Shown one piece after another: positions 1 through 9,800 of a DNA stretch of 35,743 bases. This stretch comes from Terriglobia bacterium (GTDB taxonomy: Bacteria > Acidobacteriota > Terriglobia > UBA7540). The DNA is taken from assembly GCA_030041095.1 (NCBI GenBank), contig JASHON010000103.1:1-35743 (forward strand), read 5' to 3'. Every line of letters begins with the position of its first letter. The stretch's first letter is position 1. Position numbers and translations under genes: made by a program. Under the pieces are notes generated by a model. The model ran no database searches. It was not told the DNA's origin and was given only the letters and a program-made list of their open reading frames with translations.

Positions 1-2
1 TC

Positions 3-794
3 AATGTGATTGGGGCCGACCCCGCGGGCTCGATTCTTTACGATTTTTTTCACCGGGGTGAGACGATCAAGGGCGAGCCGTATAAAGTGGAAGGGATTGG
101 CGAAGATTTCTTTCCCACCACGCTCGACTTCTCCGTCCTTGATGACGTTCGTCAAGTGAGTGACAGAGAATCATTTCTCTGGACCCGGCGGCTGGCGCGT
201 ATGGAGGGTATTTTCGCGGGTGGCTCTGCGGGAACAGCCTTGGCTGCCGCCGCGCAGTTGGCACCAAACCTTACCGAACGCCACTGTGTGGTCGTCTTCA
301 TCCCCGATACGGGGATGCGCTACCTCAGCAAGGTTTACAGCAACGAATGGATGCGCGACAATCGATATCTCGAATCCTCTGTGCCGTGGACCGCACGTGA
401 CATTCTGCAAGTTCGCGGAGGCATGGGGAAACGCCCTGAAATCGTAAAAGTATCGCCTGCCGACCCGGTTTCGAACGCCCTCGACCTTATGCAATCCCGC
501 GATTTCTCTCAGTTGCCCGTCTTTGACAAAGACGAGCCGGCCGGCGCCATCTACGAAGACGATATCTTAGGCCTGACCCTCGAAGGTAAAGACCTTCAAA
601 AAATCGTCGTGCGCGAAGTCATGAGCAGCCCGTTCCCCGTCGTTCAGCCCTCGGCTACAGTCGATCAGATTACCATGCACATCACGCGCGAATGCCCTGC
701 GGTGTTTGTCAACGAAGGCGATCGGCATTATGAAATCCTCACCAAGTACGACCTCCTGCACGCCGTGGCCCAACTTATGGCACTCCATCGGTAG
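3..794 (+). CDS. PLP-dependent cystathionine beta-synthase/cysteine synthase family protein with C-terminal CBS pair, 5'-truncated
   Basis: The reading frame is open from the window edge, so the N-terminus, including the PLP-binding lysine, is missing; 263 residues remain. The first ~115 residues match the C-terminal part of the fold II PLP enzyme domain: VIGADPAGS, YKVEGIGEDF and EGIFAGGSAG are typical of cystathionine beta-synthases and O-acetylserine sulfhydrylases, and the PDTGMRYLSKVYSNEWM segment is typical of bacterial CBS-type enzymes. Residues ~135-260 form two CBS motifs (PADPVSNALDLMQSRDFSQLPV and a second beginning VREVMSSPFPVV), usually an adenosyl-ligand sensing module. The enzyme would act in cytosolic sulfur amino acid metabolism, joining serine or an activated serine with homocysteine or sulfide. 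Which substrate is used cannot be told from this fragment. It converges with the next gene, 87 bases away. Confidence 0.85.
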   Translation, partial: NVIGADPAGSILYDFFHRGETIKGEPYKVEGIGEDFFPTTLDFSVLDDVRQVSDRESFLWTRRLARMEGIFAGGSAGTALAAAAQLAPNLTERHCVVVFIPDTGMRYLSKVYSNEWMRDNRYLESSVPWTARDILQVRGGMGKRPEIVKVSPADPVSNALDLMQSRDFSQLPVFDKDEPAGAIYEDDILGLTLEGKDLQKIVVREVMSSPFPVVQPSATVDQITMHITRECPAVFVNEGDRHYEILTKYDLLHAVAQLMALHR

Positions 795-881
795 CGGCGA
801 GGCCGTTGCCGAAGAAACCGCACCTTCTTGCTGAGCGAATCATCGCGTTGGATCGAGTTACAACGCACACGCCCGGATTTT

Positions 882-1862
882 CTACTCGTGGCTTGATGTT
901 CCCATATCCGGCGGGGCCGAAGAAAGCGAAACCGAAGGAGGTAGATTGCTTGTTCCAGTCGTTGGCCCGCCATTGCCTGAATTCGAAGAAGTAGCAACCC
1001 GCGCCATCTGCTGCTTGGGCGCGCTGACGTAACCGTGGACATGGTTCTTGCTAATCCTGTTCACCACCAATTGCAGCGGCACCGGGCTTCGATCCATCTC
1101 GAAACTGACCGGCTCGTAGAGGTCCACATTTTTTTTGATCAGTTTCTGATCATCCACCAACAGGATCATGTTGTAGTTTTGATGCTTGGCATTGGTGTGC
1201 CGCAGTTCCAGGCTGATTGGGCCTGCCCTCTGAAAGCGCTTGGACTTTTGCAGATCGAACTCATAATAATCGCGCTCGCCCAACCGCTCGAGCGCCACCA
1301 ATTGTTGGTGGTTGTGAGCAATTGCCCCGCTCAGGCCGTTGATGGAATTTGCCTGGTCCGCCAAGCTGGATTGCAGGCTGGCGCGCGCATTCGTCAAATC
1401 TTGCTTGGTGGAGGCGATCTCGATCCCTTGCTCTGTAAGCTGCTTCTGTATTTTCTTCCCCCATTCCGGCACGGCCGGCTTCTGCGGCCGGTAGGCTAGC
1501 CTTCGTGCAAAGTGGCGCCGGAGCCGAGGCTTGAGCACCGGAGCTGGCTTGACTGGTGCGGGAGCGGGAGCCGGGGGATTCTTCTCAAGAGCAGCGAGCT
1601 TGGTCTTCAAAGCCGTCAGTTGGTTCTGTGCTTCCGTCAGCTCCGTGCCGAGTTGGGTATTTGCCTCCGTCAACCGACTCATGCCGCGGGTTTCATGAGC
1701 GGCGTATCCTAAGCCGACCAGTACCACGGCGATGAGCACGGCCGCGCATACTAACAACCCTTGATTCACGCGGGTACCTGCTGCCCTACGGTCTTCGGGC
1801 GCCTCTATTTCAGGCTCACTTCCGTGAGGATTTGAGTTGAAACGGTCATTCTGGTCTGTCAT
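882..1862 (-). CDS. Membrane-anchored coiled-coil protein of unknown function
   Basis: Function not recognised. The 326-residue protein starts at an ATG (1860-1862) preceded by a strong GAGGAGG site about 8 bases upstream; a longer open frame to 2102 runs into the neighbouring gene and is not used. Visible order: a charged cytoplasmic-type N-terminus (1-30), one hydrophobic segment (~34-54, LLVCAAVLIAVVLVGLGYAA), a heptad-like coiled coil (~60-93), a Pro/Ala-rich linker (~95-115), a basic stretch with paired Arg, a second helical region rich in Gln/Ser (~135-195), then a beta-like domain (~200-285; YYEFDLQKSKRFQRAGPISLEL) and a low-complexity Ser/Gly/Pro tail. The topology suggests an inner-membrane anchor with an extracytoplasmic domain. 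It lies 152 bases downstream of the DUF92 gene on the same strand, so co-transcription is possible. Confidence 0.75.
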   Translation of the reverse strand: MTDQNDRFNSNPHGSEPEIEAPEDRRAAGTRVNQGLLVCAAVLIAVVLVGLGYAAHETRGMSRLTEANTQLGTELTEAQNQLTALKTKLAALEKNPPAPAPAPVKPAPVLKPRLRRHFARRLAYRPQKPAVPEWGKKIQKQLTEQGIEIASTKQDLTNARASLQSSLADQANSINGLSGAIAHNHQQLVALERLGERDYYEFDLQKSKRFQRAGPISLELRHTNAKHQNYNMILLVDDQKLIKKNVDLYEPVSFEMDRSPVPLQLVVNRISKNHVHGYVSAPKQQMARVATSSNSGNGGPTTGTSNLPPSVSLSSAPPDMGTSSHE

Positions 1863-2014
1863 AGTCCCACACCTCCTCGCGCGGGAATTGAGCAAACGAA
1901 TGGCCAAACCATGATTTGCTAAGCCCTTACGGAGCATAAGGTTACAGTAAAACTGGGGCAGGGATTTGACGCGCGATCCTGGAGAGTTTTCATTCTTCAC
2001 GCAAAAATTACGCT

Positions 2015-3400
2015 TCAACGCAACGCGGCGATCAGTGCGATGGCGCCGGCGAGGCTGGTACCGGCAAAGTTGACGATGCCGTTGGTCACCAAGCCGCGGC
2101 ACTCGAGCGTCGCTCCCAGAAAGCTATCGACCAGATTGCCTATGAATGCCGCGGCCAGGGCTACCACGGCCAACCAGCCTGAGACAATGCCCAATACATA
2201 GGCCGCGGCCAGAATCAGCATGGACGCGCCAAAGCCCGCGACCGTGCCCGCCAGAGATATCGCTCCATCCTCACCTGCGGCAACCGGCTTAAAGCTTGTG
2301 ATCAGCCAGGCCTTCGAGGAAAGCCACTTACCAATCTCGCTCGAAACTGTGTCGCCGGCGGCCTCCGCAAGTGTTGCAACGAAAGCTGCGAGAAAGGCAG
2401 ATTGATACGGTGTAGTGATGACCAGGAACGAAAAGAAAGCCGCTGGAAGAAGGTTGGCTACGGCTTCTCGCCAGGTCCGCGCGCCGGCACGTCGCTCGGC
2501 AATGCTCCGCGCTCTCTTGCTCGCGTATCCCAACCTCGTGCATCCCGAGCCAAAGATGAAAAAAACGAGCAGGATCAGGAAGCTCTTGTATCCGAAGCCC
2601 ATGTAGATGGCAACCCCAAGGAAAAACCCCGCTATGGCGCCAGAGCGCGAAACCTGATGCAGAGCCAGCGCGAGCAGGGCGAACGCCAGATTCACTCCAA
2701 CGGCCAGGACCACTCGAATGCCCAAAAAAGGCAAGTTCTCGTAAAAGGACGTGCGGCTTATAAGGCCAGCGCAAAAGATGAAAGACGCGCTCGCCAACGG
2801 CACTGTGACTCTGGAATCGAGGCGGATGGGTACATGCTGCATCCCGGCGCCGACCAGAGCGCCAGCCAGGCAAATTAGCAATGTTCTTCCGGACGGTTCC
2901 GACGAGGTAGTCCAAAGCAGCAAGAACCACGCACCTGGCGCGCCAAATACGACGAAGCTGCAGAAGCTTAGCCAGGACTTGGACGAGTTGAATGGAAGAC
3001 GCTTGCCTCCCCATCGACTTCTCCCCAACGTTTCCGCGGCGCAGGCCATGCCGCCACCCAGTGCCGTCAAGCCCCAGGCGGCTGCTACGATGGGGAGGTA
3101 TCGATGGAATGCGAGCGTCAGAACGAAAAGAGTGGCGGCGAAAAAGACTGCTCCAGAATTATTGTGAAACAAGTCTCGCCCGCCACCGCCCACGGCTTGG
3201 GCGCTGTTTAGCAGTTGGGGAAGAACGTAGCGGCAAATGAGAAGCAGCAGGATGCAAAGTCCGGCAGTTTCGAGCCAACTGAGACAATAGAGAAGAAAAG
3301 CAGGCAACAGTAGGGTAATCTGCAAAATCCAGGGATTAAGGCTGAATGCCAGCTTCTGAGCCGGGAAGTCTGCCGGTGTTAGTTGTGGGGCGTCCATCAT
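2015..3400 (-). CDS. DUF92 (TMEM19/VTE6-like) integral membrane protein with N-terminal membrane extension
   Basis: About 461 residues, nearly all hydrophobic, with roughly a dozen possible membrane segments. The C-terminal half carries DUF92 family signatures: AEAAGDTVSSEIGK, GEDGAISLAGTVAGFGAS and GNLVDSFLGATLE. Members of this family include the plant phytyl-phosphate kinase VTE6, and relatives are CTP-dependent polyprenol kinases, so a lipid-alcohol or isoprenoid phosphate kinase role is possible but unproven. The N-terminal ~200 residues are a further polytopic region that may be a dolichol-kinase or CTP-transferase-like domain; I cannot confirm this by eye. Two adjacent ATG codons (3400 and 3397) are the best starts, though the ribosome site is weak; the frame is open to 3715 without recognisable coding character. 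It lies between the TPR gene and the coiled-coil gene on the same strand. Confidence 0.8.
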   Translation of the reverse strand: MMDAPQLTPADFPAQKLAFSLNPWILQITLLLPAFLLYCLSWLETAGLCILLLLICRYVLPQLLNSAQAVGGGGRDLFHNNSGAVFFAATLFVLTLAFHRYLPIVAAAWGLTALGGGMACAAETLGRSRWGGKRLPFNSSKSWLSFCSFVVFGAPGAWFLLLWTTSSEPSGRTLLICLAGALVGAGMQHVPIRLDSRVTVPLASASFIFCAGLISRTSFYENLPFLGIRVVLAVGVNLAFALLALALHQVSRSGAIAGFFLGVAIYMGFGYKSFLILLVFFIFGSGCTRLGYASKRARSIAERRAGARTWREAVANLLPAAFFSFLVITTPYQSAFLAAFVATLAEAAGDTVSSEIGKWLSSKAWLITSFKPVAAGEDGAISLAGTVAGFGASMLILAAAYVLGIVSGWLAVVALAAAFIGNLVDSFLGATLECRGLVTNGIVNFAGTSLAGAIALIAALR

Positions 3401-3751
3401 GAAACTGGAAAAGGTACGTATCCGGCCAATTTTACAAGATATGCGGCCACCAACCCAATGTGCCCTGCCATCATCGACATTTTGAGCGAGGCGGGATGAT
3501 TGGCGGCCCACCCCTCGATCGAGGGGAATCCGCGCGTAGCTGGCAGGCAGCAGGGATTCCCCAAACTGCCATTGGTGCTTAAAGCTCGAATGCGCAGGAA
3601 CACTCCCGGCGCCATTACGATCGAAGGGAGGGCAAAATAGGGAGCCGGGCATTCGCGCGGCTGTTTCCGCGCCGAAAAAATCCATGTCTTCCGGCGCACG
3701 AAGGCCAGTAAACACGAGCAGAGCTAAGCATGAGTTAAGGATGACGGAGGG
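3401..3751. other. Gap between TPR gene and DUF92 gene
   Basis: About 350 bases with no gene I can support. The DUF92 frame stays open leftward-strand up to 3715, but the added residues (many Arg, Ser and Pro, no membrane character) do not look like part of that family, so I treat it as untranslated. No clear promoter, terminator or RNA was recognised. Confidence 0.4.
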
Positions 3752-4792
3752 TTATGGGTCTTTCTGCAACCTGTCGAGTGCCTGGCGGGCGTCTGTCCGG
3801 CTGGGGTCGATCCGCAAGACCACTTGATACTCTTGCATTGCCAATTCCCGGTTGCCTTTCTGTTCGTAAAGCTTTCCCAACCAATTGACCGCATCCGCGC
3901 GCGATGGGAAGTCGTGCGGGAGGGGCGGTCCGTCGACGTAGGTCTTCAGGTCGTGCTGCGCGTTCGCGAGGTTTGTCCCGGTGAGAACGTCCCAGACGCC
4001 ACGATAATAAGCGAGCCGGCGGTCTTTTCCATCGACGACAGCGGCGCCGTCGATGGCACGTTCGAGCGCCAGGGTATTGCCCTTAGCGATGAAGAAATCC
4101 GCTGCTTCAAAGTAAGGTCCCACGCGCGCCGGCTTTTCGTCCAGCACTTGGCGATAGCATGCGGCTTCCATGGCAGGATTACCGGCAGCTTCGGCCAACC
4201 GGGCCTTCGCGAGCTGTCCTTCTATGGGGTCCAGGCGCGCGATCGCGTCTGCCTGGGCGCGCGCCTTCAGCTTGCTTCCGCCAAGAAACCACGGGGCGTC
4301 CAGATCGTATTCCAAAAGCGCCCGGCGGGCTGATATATTCCCAGGCGCCAGATCAACCGCCTTCTTGAACTCGCGGCGGGTCTTCAAGGCAAGAGCTGGG
4401 CTACGCTCCTCATTGGCTTCCCTACCCATCATACGGCCAAGCCACAAGTGGTTTTTCGCATTTCCTGGCTCCAGTTTTACAGCCTCCCCTGCATGAGAGA
4501 CGGCGGCTTGATAGTCACCCAGTTGATCGTCGCACCGAGCTAATAGCAATTCTGCGGGAGCGTTGGCGGGAGACTGGCGGAGTAATCCTTCGAGGATTGT
4601 CCGCGACTGCTGGTAGTTTCCGGCGCGAAATTCAGCGATTGCGGCGTCATAGGCTTTGGGCTGCCCCGCGGCTGTCGCTTGCGCCACCAGGATGAATACG
4701 GCCCATGTCACAGCCATCGCTCGCACCGTCGTTTGTCTTGCCCGCCTTAGTACGATGGGCAACGAAGGTTTGTCATCGTCGAATACTTTCAC
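3752..4792 (-). CDS. Secreted or membrane-tethered tetratricopeptide repeat protein
   Basis: About 346 residues from a GTG at 4792 that has GAGGA seven bases upstream; an ATG at 4717 is an alternative giving a shorter signal peptide, and the frame is open to 4885. The hydrophobic segment MAVTWAVFILVAQATAAG looks like a signal peptide or anchor, so the protein likely works in the periplasm. It is followed by TPR-like helical pairs: FRAGNYQQSRTILEGLLRQ, then LLARCDDQLGDYQAAVSHAGEAVKLEPGN, a middle region with less regular repeats, and a final unit containing LGKLYEQKGNRELAMQEYQVVLRIDPS. TPRs mediate protein contacts; no catalytic motif is present and the partner is unknown. Acidobacterial genomes commonly encode such proteins. 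It is the first gene of a possible leftward group with the DUF92 gene. Confidence 0.75.
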   Translation of the reverse strand: MKVFDDDKPSLPIVLRRARQTTVRAMAVTWAVFILVAQATAAGQPKAYDAAIAEFRAGNYQQSRTILEGLLRQSPANAPAELLLARCDDQLGDYQAAVSHAGEAVKLEPGNAKNHLWLGRMMGREANEERSPALALKTRREFKKAVDLAPGNISARRALLEYDLDAPWFLGGSKLKARAQADAIARLDPIEGQLAKARLAEAAGNPAMEAACYRQVLDEKPARVGPYFEAADFFIAKGNTLALERAIDGAAVVDGKDRRLAYYRGVWDVLTGTNLANAQHDLKTYVDGPPLPHDFPSRADAVNWLGKLYEQKGNRELAMQEYQVVLRIDPSRTDARQALDRLQKDP

Positions 4793-5030
4793 TTTCCGAT
4801 CCTCTATCCTCGTCTCCAGTAGTATCGAACAGGCCGTCTCACGGGTCCTCCAAAGTATATCGTCAGGACACAGAGACGGCTTCACACCGCCTTATGACGG
4901 CGCCAAAGCACCGTTACAGAGCCATCGTTCAGTTGCGCGTGGGACTAGAAGGGGTGACTTCCAGGCGGGCCTTCCTGCGTCCGTGCCGGCAAACTGTCAA
5001 AACCAAATTGTAACACGTCTTCTTGGATGC

Positions 5031-5492
5031 TTAAAACGCTCGATCAGTATCAAGCAGAATCGTCACCGGGCCGTCGTTGACGGATTCCACCTGCATCATG
5101 GCCTGGAACCGCCCGGATTGAAAGAGAATGCCTTGGGGCACGGCCAGTAAGCGCAATTCTTCGACGAATCGATCGTAGAGCGGCTCGGCCGCAGCGGGAG
5201 GGGCGGCGGCGATAAAGCTGGGACGGCGCCCCCGGCGAACGTCGCCGAAGAGCGTAAATTGAGACACACACAGTATGCCGCCGCCGGCTTCGACTATCGA
5301 ACGATTCATCCTCCCGTTTTCGTCGTTCAAAATGCGGAGCGTCACGACCTTTTCGGCAAGCCGGCGGCAGGATTCGGCGGAGTCATTCAATCCAATTCCG
5401 ACGAGCACCAGCAGGCCTGGACCGATCCGGCCCAGCAGTCTGTCTCCACTGCGGACTTCCGCTCGCGTCACGCGTTGGATGACGGCGCGCAT
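5031..5492 (-). CDS. dtd: D-aminoacyl-tRNA deacylase
   Basis: The 153-residue protein is the full usual length of DTD. It removes D-amino acids (and glycine mis-attached to tRNA-Ala) from charged tRNAs in the cytosol. Both family signatures are present: SQFTLFGD (77-84) followed by RRGRRPSF, and the cross-subunit GPVT motif (141-144) that supplies the Gly-cisPro chiral filter. It begins with the typical MRAVIQRVTRAEV; the ATG at 5492 is chosen because homologues start there, although the frame extends upstream to 5612. It diverges from the efflux adaptor gene with 134 bases between the starts. Confidence 0.95.
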   Translation of the reverse strand: MRAVIQRVTRAEVRSGDRLLGRIGPGLLVLVGIGLNDSAESCRRLAEKVVTLRILNDENGRMNRSIVEAGGGILCVSQFTLFGDVRRGRRPSFIAAAPPAAAEPLYDRFVEELRLLAVPQGILFQSGRFQAMMQVESVNDGPVTILLDTDRAF

Positions 5493-5626
5493 ACAAGGCA
5501 AATAACCAGCGCTGTAACCTGAATCCTGGAGAAATACGTTACATCTAAAGGTTGACAAGCGTCTGATAGTTGAACGAGGCTTGATTGTATAGGGAAGCAT
5601 TGCTGCCCGCAATTCACGGGAGAGTT

Positions 5627-6775
5627 ATGTGCAATCAACGAAGGTGGCGGAGCAAGCTCCGCAGTGTGGATACCGTCATTGTCATCACACTGCTTGCGGC
5701 TTTGGCGTTTCTGGCTTCATGTTCCGGAACTCCCGGCGAGGGAGATGCGCTCAAGCCACAAGTCCGGCCCGCCGTTCCGGTGCTCATCGGTAAGGTCATC
5801 GAGAAAACGATTCCCGTGGAAATCAATGTCATCGGCAGCGGCGAAGCTTACCAAACGGTTTCCGTGAAATCGCTGGTTCAAGGTGAAGTACAACACGCTT
5901 ATTTCCGGCCGGGTCAATTTGTGCGGAAGGGGCAACTGCTCTTTACCATCGATCCCCAGCCTTTCGAGGCTTCGCTTGAGCAGTCCCAGGCCCAGCTCGC
6001 CAAGGATAAGGCGGTGCTCCAATATGCCGTGAGCCAGAACCAGCGGTACGCGGCGCTTTACAAAGAAGGAATCGTTTCGCCCGATCAGTACGATCAATAT
6101 CATTCCACTGCAGCTTCAGACGAGGCTGCCGTGCGCGCCGACACCGCTAACATCAAGACGGCAGAGCTGCAACTCGGATATTGCACCATTCGGTCACCGG
6201 TCGATGGAATGACCGGCGCTCTCGACGTCGACCCAGGCAATCTGGTTAAAGTCAATGATGTAGCGATGGTGGTGATCAACCAGATCATGCCGATCTATGT
6301 GGATTTTTCGGTTCCTCAACAGTACCTGGGTGAGATTCAATTAGAGCGGTCCCGCGGTCCGTTGCGAGCTGAAGCGGTGATTCCGCATCAGCCGGATCGG
6401 CCGGAATGGGGCACGCTCGTGTTTATCAATAACACGGTCGACACCACAACGGGCACGCTCTTGCTAAAGGGGTTATTTCCAAACACTGACCACCTTCTCT
6501 GGCCCGGCCAATTCGTTAACGTAACGCTGCGGCTTTCGGAGGTGGCACATGCCGTGGTTGCTCCATCCACGGCTGTAGTGGAAGGCCAGAACGGAACCCT
6601 CGTTTACGTTATGAAACCGAATGATACCGTCATGCCGGTCCCCGTCAAGACCGGCAGGGTGGTTCAGGACTACACGGAAATCACAAAAGGTCTTTCGCCC
6701 GGCGAAACGGTAGTGACGGACGGCCAGCTTATGCTCTATCCTGGCGCGAAAGTAGTGGCGAAGTCCGGGCTGTAG
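5627..6775 (+). CDS. RND efflux membrane fusion protein (periplasmic adaptor lipoprotein, MdtA/AcrA type)
   Basis: The 382-residue protein starts at the ATG with GGGAGAG just upstream. Its N-terminus has a hydrophobic segment ending in the lipobox LASC (Cys ~32), so it should be lipidated and anchored facing the periplasm. Domains follow the family order: a biotinyl/lipoyl half-domain (SVKSLVQGEVQHAYFRPGQFVRKGQLLFTID), an alpha-hairpin (QSQAQLAKDKAVLQYA ... ADTANIKTAELQLGYCTIRSPVDGMTG), a beta-barrel and a membrane-proximal domain (LSPGETVVTDGQLMLYPGAKV). It links the inner membrane pump encoded next to an outer membrane channel. No channel gene is adjacent, so a TolC-like protein from elsewhere is presumably used. 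It forms an operon with the RND pump, 69 bases downstream. Confidence 0.93.
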   Translation: MCNQRRWRSKLRSVDTVIVITLLAALAFLASCSGTPGEGDALKPQVRPAVPVLIGKVIEKTIPVEINVIGSGEAYQTVSVKSLVQGEVQHAYFRPGQFVRKGQLLFTIDPQPFEASLEQSQAQLAKDKAVLQYAVSQNQRYAALYKEGIVSPDQYDQYHSTAASDEAAVRADTANIKTAELQLGYCTIRSPVDGMTGALDVDPGNLVKVNDVAMVVINQIMPIYVDFSVPQQYLGEIQLERSRGPLRAEAVIPHQPDRPEWGTLVFINNTVDTTTGTLLLKGLFPNTDHLLWPGQFVNVTLRLSEVAHAVVAPSTAVVEGQNGTLVYVMKPNDTVMPVPVKTGRVVQDYTEITKGLSPGETVVTDGQLMLYPGAKVVAKSGL

Positions 6776-6844
6776 CGCCAAGACCGCCTGGCACGTGCCG
6801 GCAACGCCGCCAGCAGGCGGAGGTTAGCGGGCCGGGAAGTTTTT

Positions 6845-9800
6845 ATGAACCTTTCTGAAATCTTCATCCGCCGACCCGTGATGACGACGCTGATCATGTT
6901 CGGCATCGTCATCTTTGGCGTCTTTGCGTATCGGGTGTTGCCCGTCAGCGACCTTCCCAGCGTTGATTACCCGACGATCCAGGTTATGGCTTCATTGCCC
7001 GGCGCGAGTCCGGAAACGATGGCGTCCGCCGTTGCAACGCCCCTGGAGCGCCAATTCTCTACGATCCAGGGTCTCGATTCGATGACCTCGGCCAGTTCGC
7101 TGGGCAACACTTCGATCACACTGCAATTCACCTTGAGCCGGAACATCGACGCCGCGGCCCAGGACGTTCAGGCCATGATCACGGCAGCCAGCGGCCAGCT
7201 TCCCACGGGCATGCCGAGCCCGCCGACTTTCGCCAAAGTCAATCCGGCCGAGCAGCCGGTCATCTATATCGCGGTCTATTCAGACACGCTCCCGGTCTGG
7301 CAAGTGGACGAATATGCGGAAACGCTGATGGCGGAGCGCATTTCAATGGTCAGCGGCGTAGCTCAGGTGCAGGTTTACGGCGCCAGGAAATATGCGGTCC
7401 GCATTCAGCTCGACCCGAAAAAACTGGCCGCGTGGGGCGTTGGCCTGGACCAGGTTGCTACCGCGGTCGAGAACGCGAACGTGAATCTGCCTGTCGGCCA
7501 GCTCAATGGGGCTCACAAGGCTTTCACAGTCGAAGCCACTGGGCAGCTTATGAAAGCTGCCGAGTATCGCCCGCTCATTGTGGCTTATCGGAACGGCGCG
7601 CCCGTGCGGCTCGATCAGCTTGGCCAAGTGATCGACGGCGTTCAGGAAGATAAAGTTACTAATTGGTTTAACGGCCACGAGGCGATGGTTATGGCCGTGC
7701 AACGCCAACCCGGGACCAACACGGTTGAAGTCGTGAAGGCTGTACGCAAGCTGCTTCCACAATTCGAGCAAGAGATTCCCCCGTCCATCCATTTGAGCAT
7801 TCTTGCCGACCGCGCCCAAGATATTCAAGCGTCAATCCACGATGTGAAATTCACGTTGATGTTGGCCATTGCCTTGGTGGTCCTGGTTATTTTCCTGTTT
7901 CTGCGCAACGTTTCCGCCACCGTGATTCCCAGCCTTGCCTTGCCGATGGCTATTATCGGCACGTTCTCGTTGATGTACCTGCTGGGCTACACCATAGACA
8001 ACCTATCGATGATGGCCCTGGTACTCTCGGTAGGCTTTGTCGTCGACGACGCTATCGTTGTGCTTGAGAATATCGCCCGGCACGTAGAAATGGGTCAAGG
8101 CGTATGGGAAGCGTCGCTCGACGGAACCCGGGAGATCAGTTTCACCATTCTTTCCATGACGCTGTCGCTGGCCGCAGTCTTCATTCCCGTTCTTTTTATG
8201 AGCGGAATGATCGGGCGGCTGCTGCACGAGTTTGCCGTGGTCATCATGGTGGCAATCCTGGTTTCGGGCTTTGTTTCGCTCACTCTGACGCCAATGCTCT
8301 GCAGCCGGTTCATCCGGTCATCGCACGGTCAGAGCCACGGTGCGCTTTACAACGCAGGCGAGACAGCGTGGAACTCGGTAGCACAAGTCTACGAGTGGAG
8401 TTTGAAGAAGGTTCTGAACCACCGATTGGCGACCCTGTTTGGCTCGTTCGTACTGATCGCGGTTTCGGCTTACCTTTTCATGATCATCCCCAAGGGGTTC
8501 TTGCCGAGCGAAGATTCAGGGAACATTATCGGTTTCACTCTGGCAGCCCAGGGGATTTCCTTCGACTCGATGAAGGCACATCAGCAGGCGGTAGCCGCTC
8601 TCTGCGCGAAGAACCCGAACGTTGAGTCCATGATGTCGTTTTCAGGAGTAGGAGGGCCGAGTCCCGGAGGCAATGGCGGCCTTATCTTTATGCATTTGAA
8701 GTCGCACCCTGAAAGGAAGCTGACAACAGATCAGGTGATTGCACAGTTGCGGCCGATGCTGTTTTCAGTTCCCGGCATCGTGACGTTTCTGGAGAACCCA
8801 CCTCCCATTCAAGTGGGCGGACAGCTCACGCGCGGCCTTTATCAATTCACACTCGAGAGCCCTGATACGAATGAGCTCTACCATGAGGCAGCGGTTTTCG
8901 AGCAGCAAGCGGCGCGGCTTCCCGGCCTCGTGGATGTGAATTCGGACTTGCAAATGGCGAATCCGCAAGCGAACGTCGTCATCGACCGCAATGAAGCGGC
9001 AACCCTCGGCATCACACCCCGGCAAATTGAGACCGCCTTGAGCATAGCTTTCGGCGACAATCAGATTTCCACGATCTACGCGCCGGAGGATGAGTATTGG
9101 GTGGTTGCCGAGCTCTTGCCTAAATACCAAAGCAGTCCGGCCGATCTCTCGCAATTATACGTTACGTCGTCTAACGGTAACCTGGCGCCATTGAGCGCCG
9201 TGGCGCATGTCGATGAAGACCTTGGTCCGCTTTCGGTAAATCATACAGGGCAGCTTCCTTCCGTTACCATTTCCTTCAACCTGAAACCCAGGGTCTCGCT
9301 CGGTACGGCGGTCAATGAGGTTCAAGATCTTGCCCACAACGTCATTCCTGCGAGCGTCGTGACGAGTTTTCAAGGCGCAGCGCAGGCGTTCGAACAATCA
9401 TTGAAGAGCATGGGGATTTTGCTGGTTATCACGGTCCTCGTTATTTACATCCTCTTGGGAGTGCTCTACGAAAGTTTCATCCATCCGGTTACGATTCTTT
9501 CCGGATTGCCGGCAGCGGGCTTAGGAGCGCTATGGTGCCTGATGCTTTTTAAGATGGATTTGGATCTCTATGGCTTCGTGGGCCTGATCATGCTCATCGG
9601 CATCGTGAAAAAGAACGCCATCATGATGATTGATTTCGCACTCGATGCTGAGCGAAGGGAAGGCAAGAACCCTCACGACGCGATTTTCCAGGGTTGCCTT
9701 ATCAGATTTCGTCCCATCATGATGACGACCGTGGCCGCCTTCATGGGAACACTTCCCATCGCACTCGCCTACGGGGCAGGGGGCAAAGCCCGGCAACCGC

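Noticed and set aside
2020-2102. Extended N-terminus of the coiled-coil protein to 2102
   Set aside because: The extension overlaps the end of the DUF92 gene and the ATG at 1862 has a much better ribosome site.
5552-5590. TTGACA as a -35 box for the efflux operon
   Set aside because: No -10 element follows at 16-18 bases; the next TATAGG is 30 bases away, so no sigma-70 promoter is claimed.
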